The translations under genes and the position numbers were made by a program. A stretch of DNA of 64,000 bases. Source: Devosia sp. FKR38 (lineage in GTDB: Bacteria > Pseudomonadota > Alphaproteobacteria > Rhizobiales > Devosiaceae). Location: assembly GCF_005222805.1 (NCBI RefSeq), contig NZ_STGC01000005.1, positions 2,063,246 to 2,127,245 of the forward strand, read 5' to 3'. Every line of letters starts with the position of its first letter. Position 1 is the first letter of the stretch. This document shows positions 17,477 to 25,892 of this stretch, piece by piece. The notes below the pieces were generated by a model, which searched no databases, was not told the DNA's origin, and worked only from the letters and a program-made list of their open reading frames with translations.

Positions 17477-18766
17477 CTATGATCCCAGTTCGAGGCTGAA
17501 ATCGCCACCAAGCGGCACGTCCGGCGCCGACTTGTTGTATGTGACGATCAGGTCGTAGGCGCCATCGTCCTTGAGGCGCCACTGGCCGCCGGCGATCTTG
17601 AGCTTGGCCACGTTCTTGACCGGGCTGGTGTTCCAGTCCAGCTTGCCCACCACCGTATCGATCACCTGGCTCCTTGCCGCGGCGGCGACCGCTTCGGGAT
17701 TGGTGGGGTCGCCCGAGGCCTTCAATGCACCGATGCCGGCCTCCCACAGGGCGTGCACCACGCCCAGCGGCTGGGTCCAGTTACGGCCGGTCGCGGCGGT
17801 ATAGGCGTCGGCAAGCTCCTTGCTGGTCTGGCCGGTAATCGACGACTTGAACGGATATTCGGGCGTCCACCAGATCTCGGTGGACATGCCATCGCCGGTG
17901 GTCCCCAGGGCTTCGATGCCCGAGGGAAACAGCAGTGCCTTGGCAACGGTAGCCACCTTGGGCTTGAAGCCGAGCTGGGCAGCCTGGCGCCAGAACACGG
18001 CCCATTCCGGCGGCGAAAACAGGCCGGTGACGATCTCAACGTTATTGTCGCGGAACAGGGCGATCTGCTGGGAGAAATCGTCTGCCCCAGGCTGGAAAGA
18101 GCCAGTCTCGACGACTTTGAAGCCGGCTGCAGCAAGGGCCGGGGGGAACCCGATGGTCGCATCGCCGAAGACCTTGCCCGGCGGATCGTTGGGCCAGCAG
18201 GACCCGATGACCTTGTTGGTCGGCAGCGAGTCCCACATCCCAACATAAAGGGAAATGATGTCCTCGATGCCCCAGAAGAAGTGGTTGACGTACTCGAAAC
18301 CAACGTCCGGCTTGCCACCGAGCGGGAACATCCAGCCCTGCCAGGGGTCCATGGTCGTGATGCAGGGAACACCCGCGATCTCGCATTGCGAGGCGACGGG
18401 GACATTGGTGAGCGCATTCATGGCCAGCATCAGGTTGACCTGGTCGCCGTTGATGAACTGCGCTGCAATCGTGGACGCACGATCCGGATTGGACTGGTCA
18501 TCGGCCGTCACGATCTCGATATCGTAGGTCGTGCCGCCGATCTCCAGCCCGTCCTTGAACGCCTGCTGCACGAGCGGGATCAGGAACGGGTCGGCTTCGG
18601 CAAATGGCGCCATATTGCCGGTGGCGCCGGTGATATAGCCGATCTTGAGCTTCTGGGTGGCGGCAATCGCCGGCATCGGGAACGTTGAACCGAGCGCGAG
18701 CGCCCCTCCGGCCTTAAGAAGGGTGCGGCGCGACAGCGACGTCCCTGCGGATACTGTCTTGGACAT
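17477..18766 (-). CDS. Tat-exported substrate-binding protein of the branched-chain-type ABC importer
   Basis: A 429-aa protein starting at 18766, where AGAGAGGGAAGAC gives a strong ribosome site. Residues 12-18 (SRRTLLK) are a twin-arginine motif followed by a hydrophobic stretch ending PAIAAT, so export is probably by Tat in folded form. The mature part is a type I periplasmic binding fold (LKIGYITGATGNMAPFAEAD; VTADDQSNPDRASTIAAQFI). It is about 40 residues longer than LivK, like binding proteins for amides or aromatic compounds. First gene of its operon; the neighbouring nitrilase and amidase suggest a related ligand. Confidence 0.87.
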   Translation of the reverse strand: MSKTVSAGTSLSRRTLLKAGGALALGSTFPMPAIAATQKLKIGYITGATGNMAPFAEADPFLIPLVQQAFKDGLEIGGTTYDIEIVTADDQSNPDRASTIAAQFINGDQVNLMLAMNALTNVPVASQCEIAGVPCITTMDPWQGWMFPLGGKPDVGFEYVNHFFWGIEDIISLYVGMWDSLPTNKVIGSCWPNDPPGKVFGDATIGFPPALAAAGFKVVETGSFQPGADDFSQQIALFRDNNVEIVTGLFSPPEWAVFWRQAAQLGFKPKVATVAKALLFPSGIEALGTTGDGMSTEIWWTPEYPFKSSITGQTSKELADAYTAATGRNWTQPLGVVHALWEAGIGALKASGDPTNPEAVAAAARSQVIDTVVGKLDWNTSPVKNVAKLKIAGGQWRLKDDGAYDLIVTYNKSAPDVPLGGDFSLELGS

Positions 18767-18843
18767 GTCTTCCCTCTCTTGCGGCAAGCAGGCGACCTTC
18801 GCCAGGGCTTGCACTGTCAGAACGCTAGCGAGACGAACTTCTT

Positions 18844-18855
18844 GACGATATCGAC
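18844..18855. promoter_or_regulatory. Palindromic site between importer operon and LuxR gene
   Basis: GACGATATCGAC holds the perfect palindrome CGATATCG (18846-18853) in the divergent region between the binding-protein gene and the LuxR gene. On the minus strand it reads GTCGATATCGTC, and a second GTCGATATC occurs at 19692-19700 between the LuxR gene and the amidase. A site for the LuxR protein is possible. Confidence 0.35.
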
Positions 18856-18947
18856 ATAAATGTTGAAGCTTTCCGTCCCAGCGCGGCGAGAGGAGAACCG
18901 CGGGCGTTGGCATGAACCTTGCAGGTTCTTGGGTAAGGAGGCTCAAG

Positions 18948-19670
18948 ATGGTTGCTGTCAGGGACTTCAATTCCGACGACATGAACCGCTTCGGGGAGGT
19001 CATCGCCCGCCTCGAGCGATCGGGTCCGTTCGATGATATCCGTAAGCTGGTACTGCCCGATATCGTGAAATTGTTGAAGGCCGACTTCGGCGCTTCATAT
19101 GTGTGGAACGGGGCGACAGGACATTCTGAAGATGTCTATGCGTGCAATATATCTGCAGCCAATCTTGCCCGATACAAGGACTGGTTTCAGTATTGCGACC
19201 CTATGAGCGAAAAACTCCGCTCCAAAAGACGGGCAGCGCTGGTCGATGAAGTCATCGACAGATCTGCCTTGATGCGGTCTGAATTCTACAATGACTTCCT
19301 GCTCGATGAAGGAATGTACTCCGGTATCAACCTGTTCCTGTTTGATCGCGACCTTGATATCGGCGACTTTCGAATCTGGCGCAATGCCCGCCAGCCGGAG
19401 TTCTCTGATCGGGAACTCGGCATCATGGACGCATTGAGCCCGTTTCTGACGCGCGCGCTGATGCGAACGAAACGATATTGGGCAGGCACCACGAGCCGCG
19501 AAAGAGAAGTGGTCGAGCTGGTCGCACGCGGGTGTACCGATCATGACATTGCTCGAATTTTAGGCATAAGCTTTGGTACTGTGCGCACACATATCAATCG
19601 GCTGCTCGAAAAACGGTCATGCGCCAACCGCGCGGAGCTGGCCGCCATGTTCTCGTCCCGGCCAGAGTGA
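18948..19670 (+). CDS. LuxR-family transcriptional regulator
   Basis: A 240-aa regulator. The C-terminal region (about 187-235) is a LuxR/FixJ helix-turn-helix: TSREREVVELVARGCTDHDIARILGISFGTVRTHI. The N-terminal 170 residues are probably a GAF-like or autoinducer-like sensor; the key autoinducer-pocket pattern is not evident, so a catabolic effector is as likely as a quorum signal. The ATG at 18948 was chosen because AAGGAGG lies 6 bp upstream. It diverges from the importer operon and precedes the amidase, so it probably controls this catabolic region. No synthase of the LuxI type is in the window. Confidence 0.82.
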   Translation: MVAVRDFNSDDMNRFGEVIARLERSGPFDDIRKLVLPDIVKLLKADFGASYVWNGATGHSEDVYACNISAANLARYKDWFQYCDPMSEKLRSKRRAALVDEVIDRSALMRSEFYNDFLLDEGMYSGINLFLFDRDLDIGDFRIWRNARQPEFSDRELGIMDALSPFLTRALMRTKRYWAGTTSREREVVELVARGCTDHDIARILGISFGTVRTHINRLLEKRSCANRAELAAMFSSRPE

Positions 19671-19691
19671 TCAGCCTGTGTCTGCAATTCT

Positions 19692-19703
19692 GTCGATATC
19701 CAC
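19692..19703. promoter_or_regulatory. Second copy of the GTCGATATC motif, before the amidase
   Basis: GTCGATATCCAC shares nine consecutive bases with the site at 18844-18855 (opposite orientation). It lies about 55 bp before the amidase start. Short motif; could be chance. Confidence 0.3.
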
Positions 19704-19728
19704 CTGGCTGTACTAAAGTCATGTTGCG

Positions 19729-19745
19729 CCCGTTCAGCGAACGGG
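19729..19745 (+). promoter_or_regulatory. Hairpin overlapping the amidase ribosome binding site
   Basis: CCCGTTC (19729-19735), AGC loop, GAACGGG (19739-19745) is a perfect 7-bp stem whose 3' arm runs into GGGAAG, the likely ribosome binding site of the amidase at 19753. Folding could limit translation initiation. Confidence 0.4.
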
Positions 19746-19752
19746 AAGCAAA

Positions 19753-21147
19753 ATGGTGCAGCTTTACGATCTTTCCGCCAGCCAGGTGATCAGGGGCCTC
19801 AACGCAGGCGACTTTTCCACCCTGGAGCTGGTTGATACCCTCGTGGCAAGATGTGACGAGCGACGCGCGCTGAATGCCTTTGTCGAGCTCGATACCGACG
19901 CCATAAGGAACGCCGCCCTAGCCGCCGATCGCGACAGGGAAGGCGGGCACGTCGGGGCGCTGGCGGGACTGCCTGTTACGTTCAAGGACAATATCGCGGT
20001 CAGGGGACAGCGGTGCGCCGCGGGCACGCGCGCGCTGAACGCCTACCGCCCGGCGCAGGACGCGGCCGTGGTCCAGCGGCTCCTGTCTTCGGGCGCAATA
20101 GCCTTTGGTCGTAGCGGCATGCATGAACTGGCACTGGGCGCGACCTCCAACAATAAGGCCTTTGGCGCCGTGCACAATCCGCACCGACTGGACCATGTTC
20201 CTGGCGGATCATCTGGCGGGACGGGGTCTGCGGTCGCCGCACGCCTTGTTCCAGCTGGCATCGGCACGGACACAGGCGGGTCGGTGCGCGTGCCGGCCGC
20301 GCTTTGCGGTGTGCATGGGTTTCGCCCCTCGACCGGTCGGTGGCCCACCAAGGGCATTGTACCGCTATCGGCATCCCGTGACACGCCAGGACCCATTGCC
20401 CGGAGCGTTGAAGACCTGGTGCTGCTTGACCAGGCCGTGACCGGCGACTGGTCCGCTGCGCCTGGGGCCAGCATCAAGGGACTAAGGCTTGGCATACCGC
20501 AGACCAGGTTCTGGTCGGCACTAACGGCGGAGGTCGAGACGGCATGCCGCAAGGCCCTGGACACCCTCGTCGCCGAGGGAGCGGTGCTGGTCGAGGTTGA
20601 TGTGGCCGCCTTGTTGGACCTTGTGGATGACATCAGCTTTGTCATTGCGATGTTTGAGACGCGGGCCGAACTCGCGCAGTTTGTTGTCGGCCTGGATTGC
20701 GGCCCGACATATCAAGAACTGGTCGCAGGCGTGGCCGGCAATGACGTGCGCGCAATCTTTGCCGGCGCAGGAGCCGATCCGGCCACCTATCATCAGGCCC
20801 TGACGCGTGGTCTGCCGGCGCTTCGTGCGCAGTATAGCGCCGCCTTTGCCGACAATGGGCTGGACGCCATGGTCTTCCCGACCGTGCCGATTGCCGCGCC
20901 CCTGATTGGCGCGGATGAGGTCGTGATGATCGACGGTCAGCCGCGCCCCACTTTCCAGACGCTCATCCGCAACACCGACCCGGGCGCGTGTGCAGGCATC
21001 CCCGGCATCAGCCTGAACTGCGGCGCCACCAGCGACAATCTTCCCATTGGCCTTGCCTTCGATGCGGATTTCGGGGCCGACCGGCGCCTCCTGGGTTTGG
21101 GCTTGGCCGCGGAGCGGTTTTTTCCCGCTGCGCCCTTGCCGGGGTGA
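19753..21147 (+). CDS. Amidase-signature-family amidase
   Basis: A 464-aa amidase-signature enzyme. The Ser-cisSer-Lys triad is visible: Lys78 in GLPVTFKDNI, Ser153 in VPGGSSGGTGSAVAA and Ser177 in GTDTGGSVRVPAALCG, with family-standard spacing. Members hydrolyse amides such as indoleacetamide, mandelamide or aryl-amides to the acid and ammonia. Directly followed by a nitrilase, it suggests a shared nitrile/amide-to-acid step. Cytoplasmic; no signal peptide. The substrate cannot be fixed from sequence; the aromatic-aldehyde dehydrogenase and ThDP lyase nearby make an aryl-amide attractive. Confidence 0.87.
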   Translation: MVQLYDLSASQVIRGLNAGDFSTLELVDTLVARCDERRALNAFVELDTDAIRNAALAADRDREGGHVGALAGLPVTFKDNIAVRGQRCAAGTRALNAYRPAQDAAVVQRLLSSGAIAFGRSGMHELALGATSNNKAFGAVHNPHRLDHVPGGSSGGTGSAVAARLVPAGIGTDTGGSVRVPAALCGVHGFRPSTGRWPTKGIVPLSASRDTPGPIARSVEDLVLLDQAVTGDWSAAPGASIKGLRLGIPQTRFWSALTAEVETACRKALDTLVAEGAVLVEVDVAALLDLVDDISFVIAMFETRAELAQFVVGLDCGPTYQELVAGVAGNDVRAIFAGAGADPATYHQALTRGLPALRAQYSAAFADNGLDAMVFPTVPIAAPLIGADEVVMIDGQPRPTFQTLIRNTDPGACAGIPGISLNCGATSDNLPIGLAFDADFGADRRLLGLGLAAERFFPAAPLPG

Positions 21148-21245
21148 ACCGGCATCGATCGCACGGCCAAGAGGGGTCGGCAGTAATGTGTATTGTTGGC
21201 CCCCGGTACAATCGAAGACACTGAATTGAGACAACGGAGAACGCT

Positions 21246-22274
21246 ATGAAGCCGATCAAGGCAGCTGCGGTTCAGGCCGCGCCGGTATTTATGGACCTGG
21301 ACGCGTCGATCACCAAGGCGGAGCAATACATCAATCAGGCGGCTGCCAATGGGGCTGCCCTTGTGGCATTTCCCGAAACCTGGTTGCCCGGCTATCCGTG
21401 GTTCGTCTGGATGGGAGCGCCGGTTGAAGCCATCCCATTCGTTCCGCGCTACCATCTCAACAGCTTCTCGATCAATTCCGAGCCGATGCGGCGCCTGCAG
21501 GCGATTGCGGCGAAGGCCTCTGTGACCGTGGTCATGGGGTTCTCCGAAGTCGAGGGAAGCTCCCGCTACATGTCCCAGGCAACGATCGGGCCGGATGGCG
21601 CGCTGCTGTCGGTCCGGCGCAAGCTCAAGCCCACCCATGTCGAGCGCACGATCTTTGGCGAGGGCGACGGCTCCGACCTGGTTGTCGTGGACTCCGAATT
21701 CGGGCGCCTGGGGGCGCTCAATTGCTGGGAGCACGTTCAACCCCTGGTCAAGATGGCCATGTATGCCCAGCATGAGGAAGTCCACGTCGCAGCCTGGCCA
21801 AGCTTCTGCCTGATGCGCGACATCGCCCACACGCTGGGGCCGGAGGTGAACAACGCCGCGGCCATGCTCTATGCGGTGGAGGGCAGCTGCTTTGTCGTGG
21901 CGCCCTGCGCGATCGTCAGCCAGGAGATGTTCGACATGGTTGCGAGCACGCCCGAAAAGGCCAATCTGCTGAATACGCGGGGCGGCAAGCCGGGTGGCGG
22001 CTTCACCAAGATCTACGCGCCCGATGGCAGGTCAATCGGCAATGAACTGGCGGAAGACGAAGAGGGCATTGTCTATGCGGAGCTGGATCCAACGCTGATC
22101 CTGATCGCCAAGGCCGCCGCCGATCCCGCCGGACACTATTCTCGTCCCGATGCGGTTCGACTTGTGGTCGACCGAACCAGGAGACGCGTCCTGACCGAGC
22201 TCAACGTCCAGCCGCCGGGCCCACCTCCGGCCACACGGCGGGCGTCTGAGCCGGCGGTTGGCAGCGAAGACTAG
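21246..22274 (+). CDS. Nitrilase (arylacetonitrilase/aliphatic nitrilase type)
   Basis: A 342-aa carbon-nitrogen hydrolase with the nitrilase Glu-Lys-Cys triad: Glu44 in FPETWLPGYP, Lys128 in RRKLKPTHVER and Cys160 in LNCWEHVQPL. LNCWEH with PTHVER identifies true nitrilases rather than amidases of this superfamily. It converts a nitrile to the carboxylic acid and ammonia; true nitrilases usually work as long oligomeric filaments in the cytoplasm. It sits 98 bp after the amidase on the same strand, with AACGGAGAACGCT before the ATG. The C-terminal tail (PPGPPPATRRASEP) is proline-rich and probably disordered. Confidence 0.9.
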   Translation: MKPIKAAAVQAAPVFMDLDASITKAEQYINQAAANGAALVAFPETWLPGYPWFVWMGAPVEAIPFVPRYHLNSFSINSEPMRRLQAIAAKASVTVVMGFSEVEGSSRYMSQATIGPDGALLSVRRKLKPTHVERTIFGEGDGSDLVVVDSEFGRLGALNCWEHVQPLVKMAMYAQHEEVHVAAWPSFCLMRDIAHTLGPEVNNAAAMLYAVEGSCFVVAPCAIVSQEMFDMVASTPEKANLLNTRGGKPGGGFTKIYAPDGRSIGNELAEDEEGIVYAELDPTLILIAKAAADPAGHYSRPDAVRLVVDRTRRRVLTELNVQPPGPPPATRRASEPAVGSED

Positions 22275-22289
22275 ATCCGGCGCCAAGTC

Positions 22290-22317
22290 ACTGCCCCCGG
22301 CCCAGGTCGGGGGCAGT
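22290..22317. terminator. Perfect inverted repeat after the nitrilase gene
   Basis: ACTGCCCCCG at 22290-22299 and CGGGGGCAGT at 22308-22317 form a perfect 10-bp stem with an 8-base loop. It lies between the nitrilase and the converging reductase gene and could terminate transcripts from either side. The T tract is weak (CCGCTCTTGT). The remaining bases to 22484 show no gene. Confidence 0.6.
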
Positions 22318-22484
22318 CCGCTCTTGTCGGCGCCCGTCGCATCCGGCTGCCTGCATTCTGTGTCCGTCACAACGGAGCGCTGGCGCACGGTCGTTGAGAC
22401 ATGTTGAGCCGATCGGCCGCCATGGCTTGGCATTCGGTTGCGGCGGAGAGAACGCCAGGCCAGGCGAGCGTTTCGAGCGTGTCC

Positions 22485-23420
22485 CTAGCGCGCCGGTCCA
22501 CCTGGGTTTGGGGCCCGCTCGAGAGCCGTCAGCAGGCTGGCCAGCGTCGATGTGACCGGTGTTGGGACCGCCAGGTCGCGTCCCGCCTTGCCGACCGCGC
22601 CGGTAATGGTGCTGATCTCCATCGCCCGGCCGGCCAACCTGTCTTGCAGCATGGATGGCTTGTGCGTCCCGTGATTGGCAAATGCATGCGCGACAGCGGC
22701 CTGTATGTGACCCCGGTCAACGCCGATGCCATGGGCCAAAGCGACCGCCACGGTCTCTGCCACCACCGCGAAGACCACATCGCGTGCTTCAGCGCTTTCG
22801 GACATTTCGCCGACGGTCAGACCGGTCAGCGCGGCCGTCGAATTGAGTGCCGCGTTGAAGGCGAGCTTCTCCCAGATCGCGATCTTGACCATGGGGTCGA
22901 GTTGGCAATTGAGGCCAGCGTCATCCAATGCCTTGCCCACGAGCCGAAGCTGTTCGGAATCCCGGCCGTCGGCGGACCAGATCCTGACTTCCCCCGTCCC
23001 GGGAACAGAGACGAACCCGGGCTCGCGCGGCGTCGAGGGCCAGTTGGTCATGCCCATGACAATGCGCTGCTCCGGCACGAACTGCTGGATGGCTTCCACA
23101 TTGCCGATGCCGTTCTGCACAGTGAGTGCCCAGGTTTGGGCGCCAATGAGATGTTGGGCCGCCGTGAGGGCCGACGTGGTGTGGATACCCTTGGTGAAGA
23201 TGATCACCAGGTCGAATGCTTGCCTGTAGTGATCCGCCGGGCCGATCGGCATGGCGTTGATCGTGTCACCGAACACGCCGGTCAGGCGCAGCCCATTCGT
23301 CGAGATTGCCTCGATGAGCGGGCGGGACACCTCGACCAGCGAGACCGCGTGCCCGCTCTGTGCCAGTCGGGCGGCAAACAGGCCACCCATTGCGCCGGCG
23401 CCGATAACCGCAATCCGCAT
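22485..23420 (-). CDS. Ketopantoate-reductase-family (PanE/ApbA) oxidoreductase
   Basis: A 311-aa NAD(P)-binding protein. The N-terminus MRIAVIGAGAMGGLFAARLAQSGH is the PanE Rossmann motif; WALTVQNGIGN matches the family's substrate-site Asn segment, and the helical C-terminal domain has WEKLAFNAALNSTAALTG (catalytic Lys, Asn). The start at 23420 has GGAAGTGG upstream; a longer frame to 23681 was rejected. Housekeeping PanE makes pantoate, but the location in a catabolic region and divergence from a MarR regulator suggest a different 2-oxo or 2-hydroxy acid as substrate. That might supply the mandelate-to-oxoacid type step not otherwise present here. Confidence 0.8.
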   Translation of the reverse strand: MRIAVIGAGAMGGLFAARLAQSGHAVSLVEVSRPLIEAISTNGLRLTGVFGDTINAMPIGPADHYRQAFDLVIIFTKGIHTTSALTAAQHLIGAQTWALTVQNGIGNVEAIQQFVPEQRIVMGMTNWPSTPREPGFVSVPGTGEVRIWSADGRDSEQLRLVGKALDDAGLNCQLDPMVKIAIWEKLAFNAALNSTAALTGLTVGEMSESAEARDVVFAVVAETVAVALAHGIGVDRGHIQAAVAHAFANHGTHKPSMLQDRLAGRAMEISTITGAVGKAGRDLAVPTPVTSTLASLLTALERAPNPGGPAR

Positions 23421-23495
23421 GTCCCACTTCCTCCAGGCCTGCTTCGTGACGCCATCATCGCATCGCCGGCGGCGAGCAGCAATATACTTTGGTCT

Positions 23496-23514
23496 CAAAT
23501 TATTTGATATCAAA
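23496..23514. promoter_or_regulatory. Overlapping palindromes, probable MarR operator
   Basis: TTTGATATCAAA (23503-23514) is a perfect 12-bp palindrome, and CAAAT-T-ATTTG (23496-23506) is a second one sharing its left half. They lie in the AT-rich divergent promoter between the PanE-like gene and the MarR gene. Size and symmetry fit MarR-family operators; the neighbouring MarR is the natural ligand. Confidence 0.6.
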
Positions 23515-23581
23515 CTATATTGCCTGTTTCGGACGTCGCCGCTAACCTGACAGGGTCCGCATCTGACGGCGCTGACATGGC

Positions 23582-24103
23582 ATGGCTCAAAGCAGGCGGG
23601 GCGAGATGGCGAAGGCGGTGCAAGGCAAGGCGACCGATGTGGCGGTGGGGGCGGCGGACGCTGCCGATGGTCCCGTTCCATCTGTGTTCGGGGATGTGAT
23701 CGGATACCACCTGAGGCTGGCCCAGGAGGCGTCCTTTGCAGCCTTCAGTGCCGCAGCGGACAAAGCCGGGCTCAAACCCGGATGGTACACCATCCTTACC
23801 GTCCTGGCCGAGAAAGGGCCGCTCACCCCATCCGATCTCGGCCGCCTTTGCGGCCGGGATCGCTCGACGCTGACATCAACGCTCAAGGGGCTGGCCAGCC
23901 AGCAATTGATCGTGCGGGAGCGCAAGCCGGAAGATCAGCGCAGCTACAGCGTGCAGCTCACGGCGCAGGGGCGCTTGGTGCAGGACCGGCTGCGGTCCGT
24001 CGCCCTTGATCATGATCGCCGCCTCGACGGCATCGTCGGCAAGGACAAGCAGCGCCTCGTACAGCTCCTCGCCAAGATAACCCAGTCGCTATCCAGCCAG
24101 TAA
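23582..24103 (+). CDS. MarR-family transcriptional regulator
   Basis: A 173-aa regulator with a winged helix-turn-helix at about 65-135: LKPGWYTILTVLAEKGPLTPSDLGRLCGRDRSTLTSTLKGL, then the wing KPEDQRSYSVQLTAQGR with the conserved Asp-Arg pair. The first 30 residues are a basic and Ala-rich extension; a start at the second Met (residue 9) is possible. MarR proteins often respond to phenolic or acyl-CoA ligands. It diverges from the PanE-like gene and precedes the ThDP enzyme, and probably controls both. Confidence 0.88.
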   Translation: MAQSRRGEMAKAVQGKATDVAVGAADAADGPVPSVFGDVIGYHLRLAQEASFAAFSAAADKAGLKPGWYTILTVLAEKGPLTPSDLGRLCGRDRSTLTSTLKGLASQQLIVRERKPEDQRSYSVQLTAQGRLVQDRLRSVALDHDRRLDGIVGKDKQRLVQLLAKITQSLSSQ

Positions 24104-24161
24104 AGCCCGACATCTGCGGTCGCTCCTCGGCGCCGCAAGTTCCACCAATGGTCCGTCGTCC

Positions 24162-25892
24162 ATGCCAGAGAGTCCAGACATGAGCAATTCCAAGCCTGAA
24201 ATGATCACTGCCGGCGGGGCCATCCTGGCGCGTCTCAAGGCCATCGGCGTCGACTATATCTTCGCCAATTCGGGCACGGATTTCCCTCCGATCATCGAGG
24301 GACTGGCCGAAGCCAAGGCAAAGGACATCCCGCTTCCGCACACCGTCATCATTCCGCACGAGAATGCGGCCATGGGAATGGCCCACGGCTACTATCTGGC
24401 CACCGGCAGGGCCCAGGCCGTCATGGCCCATACCAATGTGGGGCTGGCCAATTGTGCCATCGGCGCCATCAATGCGGCCATGGAGCATGTTCCGATCCTG
24501 CTTTTTTCGGGGCGCACGCCGGCTGTCGAACAGGGCCGTCTTGGCGCACGCACCGTCCCCATCAGCTGGGGGCAGGAAATGCGCGATCAGGCCGCCATGA
24601 TCCGCGAAGTGGTCAAGTGGGACTATGAGCTGCGCTTCCCAGAGCAAGCCGTCGATATCGTCGACCGCGCCTTTGCGGTGGCCAATTCCACGCCACGCGG
24701 GCCGGTCTATCTCAGCCTGCCGCGCGAGGTGCTTTGCCAGCTGTGTCCCGCAGACGAGCTGGACGGTCCCGGTCGCATGGTCCCCGCCATTGCGTCGCCC
24801 CGGCCTGCCGACATCGAAAGCGCCGCACGCCTGCTGAGCCAGGCCAAGCGGCCCCTGATCATCGCCCAGCGCGGTGCCGGATCGGCGGCCGGCTTCGAGT
24901 TGCTCTCCAGGTTCGTCCTCGACTGGGGCATTCCGGTCTGCCAATACTGGGCCCTGCAGCTTGCCGTACCCACCGACCACCCGATGGCTGTCGGCATGGA
25001 CCCGGCAAAATGGCTCGCCGAAGCGGACCTGATCCTGGTCATCGACTCCCTGGCCCCATGGTCTCCCGATATCCATGCCCTGGCTGATGGCTGCAAAGTG
25101 GTGCATATCGGCCAGGATCCGCTCTACGCCAATGTTCCGGTGCGCAATTTCAAGTGCGATCTCGCGCTGGTGGGCGATACCGACGTCGTCTTGTCCGAAC
25201 TGTCCCTGGCAGCCTCTGCCTATCTCGGGCAGACAGAGTCGGCGCGCGAAACGCGCCGTTCTCATGTGCGTGCGGCCGCCGCCAACCGCCGCGCCGCCGT
25301 CACGCGTGAGGCCGAAAACGGCGGAGCCAACCCGATGACCAAGGCCTTTGTCAGCCATTGCCTGTCAATGGCCATCGAGGGGCGACTGACCGCGATCCTG
25401 TCCGAACTCGGGGTGCCCCTGGAGTTTTTAACGCTGCATGACCATGCGTCCTGGTTCCAGGAGCCGCATTCGGGTGGGCTGGGATGGTGCTTCCCGGCAA
25501 GTCTGGGCATGAAGCTGGCACAGCCCGACACGCTGGTGATCGCCACCATGGGCGATGGATCCTACATGTTTTCCAATCCCGTCGCGTGCCACCAGATTGC
25601 CGAGGCCATGGGCATTCCGGTGCTGGTGCTGGTGCTCAACAATTCGGAATGGGGCGCCGTCCGGCAGTCGGTGATCGGCATCTATCCGGACGGCTATGCG
25701 GCAAAGTCCAATGTCATGCCGCTGGTCTCCCTCTCACCCACGCCGGACTTTGCGCAGGTGGCGGCCGCCAGCCGCGCCTGGTCCGTAAGGGTGGACCGCC
25801 ACCAAGACCTGCCAGCGGCGCTGGACGAGGCCATCACACAGGTGATGGACAACAAGAGACATGCCCTGGTGGAGATCAATATCGCGCCGTGA
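24162..25892 (+). CDS. Thiamine-diphosphate-dependent decarboxylase/lyase (acetolactate synthase/benzoylformate decarboxylase superfamily)
   Basis: A 576-aa three-domain ThDP enzyme. The N-terminal Pyr domain has IPHENAAMGMAHGYYLATGR with the conserved activating Glu. The middle domain (about 200-350) is the nucleotide-like fold, and the C-terminal PP domain has IATMGDGSYMFSNPVACHQIAEA with NNSEWGA, the GDG...NN metal-diphosphate motif. ATG 24180 is an alternative start. Substrates in this superfamily include pyruvate, benzoylformate, phenylpyruvate and oxalyl-CoA. With the aromatic-type aldehyde dehydrogenase, nitrilase and amidase nearby, decarboxylation of an (aromatic) 2-oxo acid to an aldehyde is a reasonable inference, not proven. 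Confidence 0.82.
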   Translation: MPESPDMSNSKPEMITAGGAILARLKAIGVDYIFANSGTDFPPIIEGLAEAKAKDIPLPHTVIIPHENAAMGMAHGYYLATGRAQAVMAHTNVGLANCAIGAINAAMEHVPILLFSGRTPAVEQGRLGARTVPISWGQEMRDQAAMIREVVKWDYELRFPEQAVDIVDRAFAVANSTPRGPVYLSLPREVLCQLCPADELDGPGRMVPAIASPRPADIESAARLLSQAKRPLIIAQRGAGSAAGFELLSRFVLDWGIPVCQYWALQLAVPTDHPMAVGMDPAKWLAEADLILVIDSLAPWSPDIHALADGCKVVHIGQDPLYANVPVRNFKCDLALVGDTDVVLSELSLAASAYLGQTESARETRRSHVRAAAANRRAAVTREAENGGANPMTKAFVSHCLSMAIEGRLTAILSELGVPLEFLTLHDHASWFQEPHSGGLGWCFPASLGMKLAQPDTLVIATMGDGSYMFSNPVACHQIAEAMGIPVLVLVLNNSEWGAVRQSVIGIYPDGYAAKSNVMPLVSLSPTPDFAQVAAASRAWSVRVDRHQDLPAALDEAITQVMDNKRHALVEINIAP

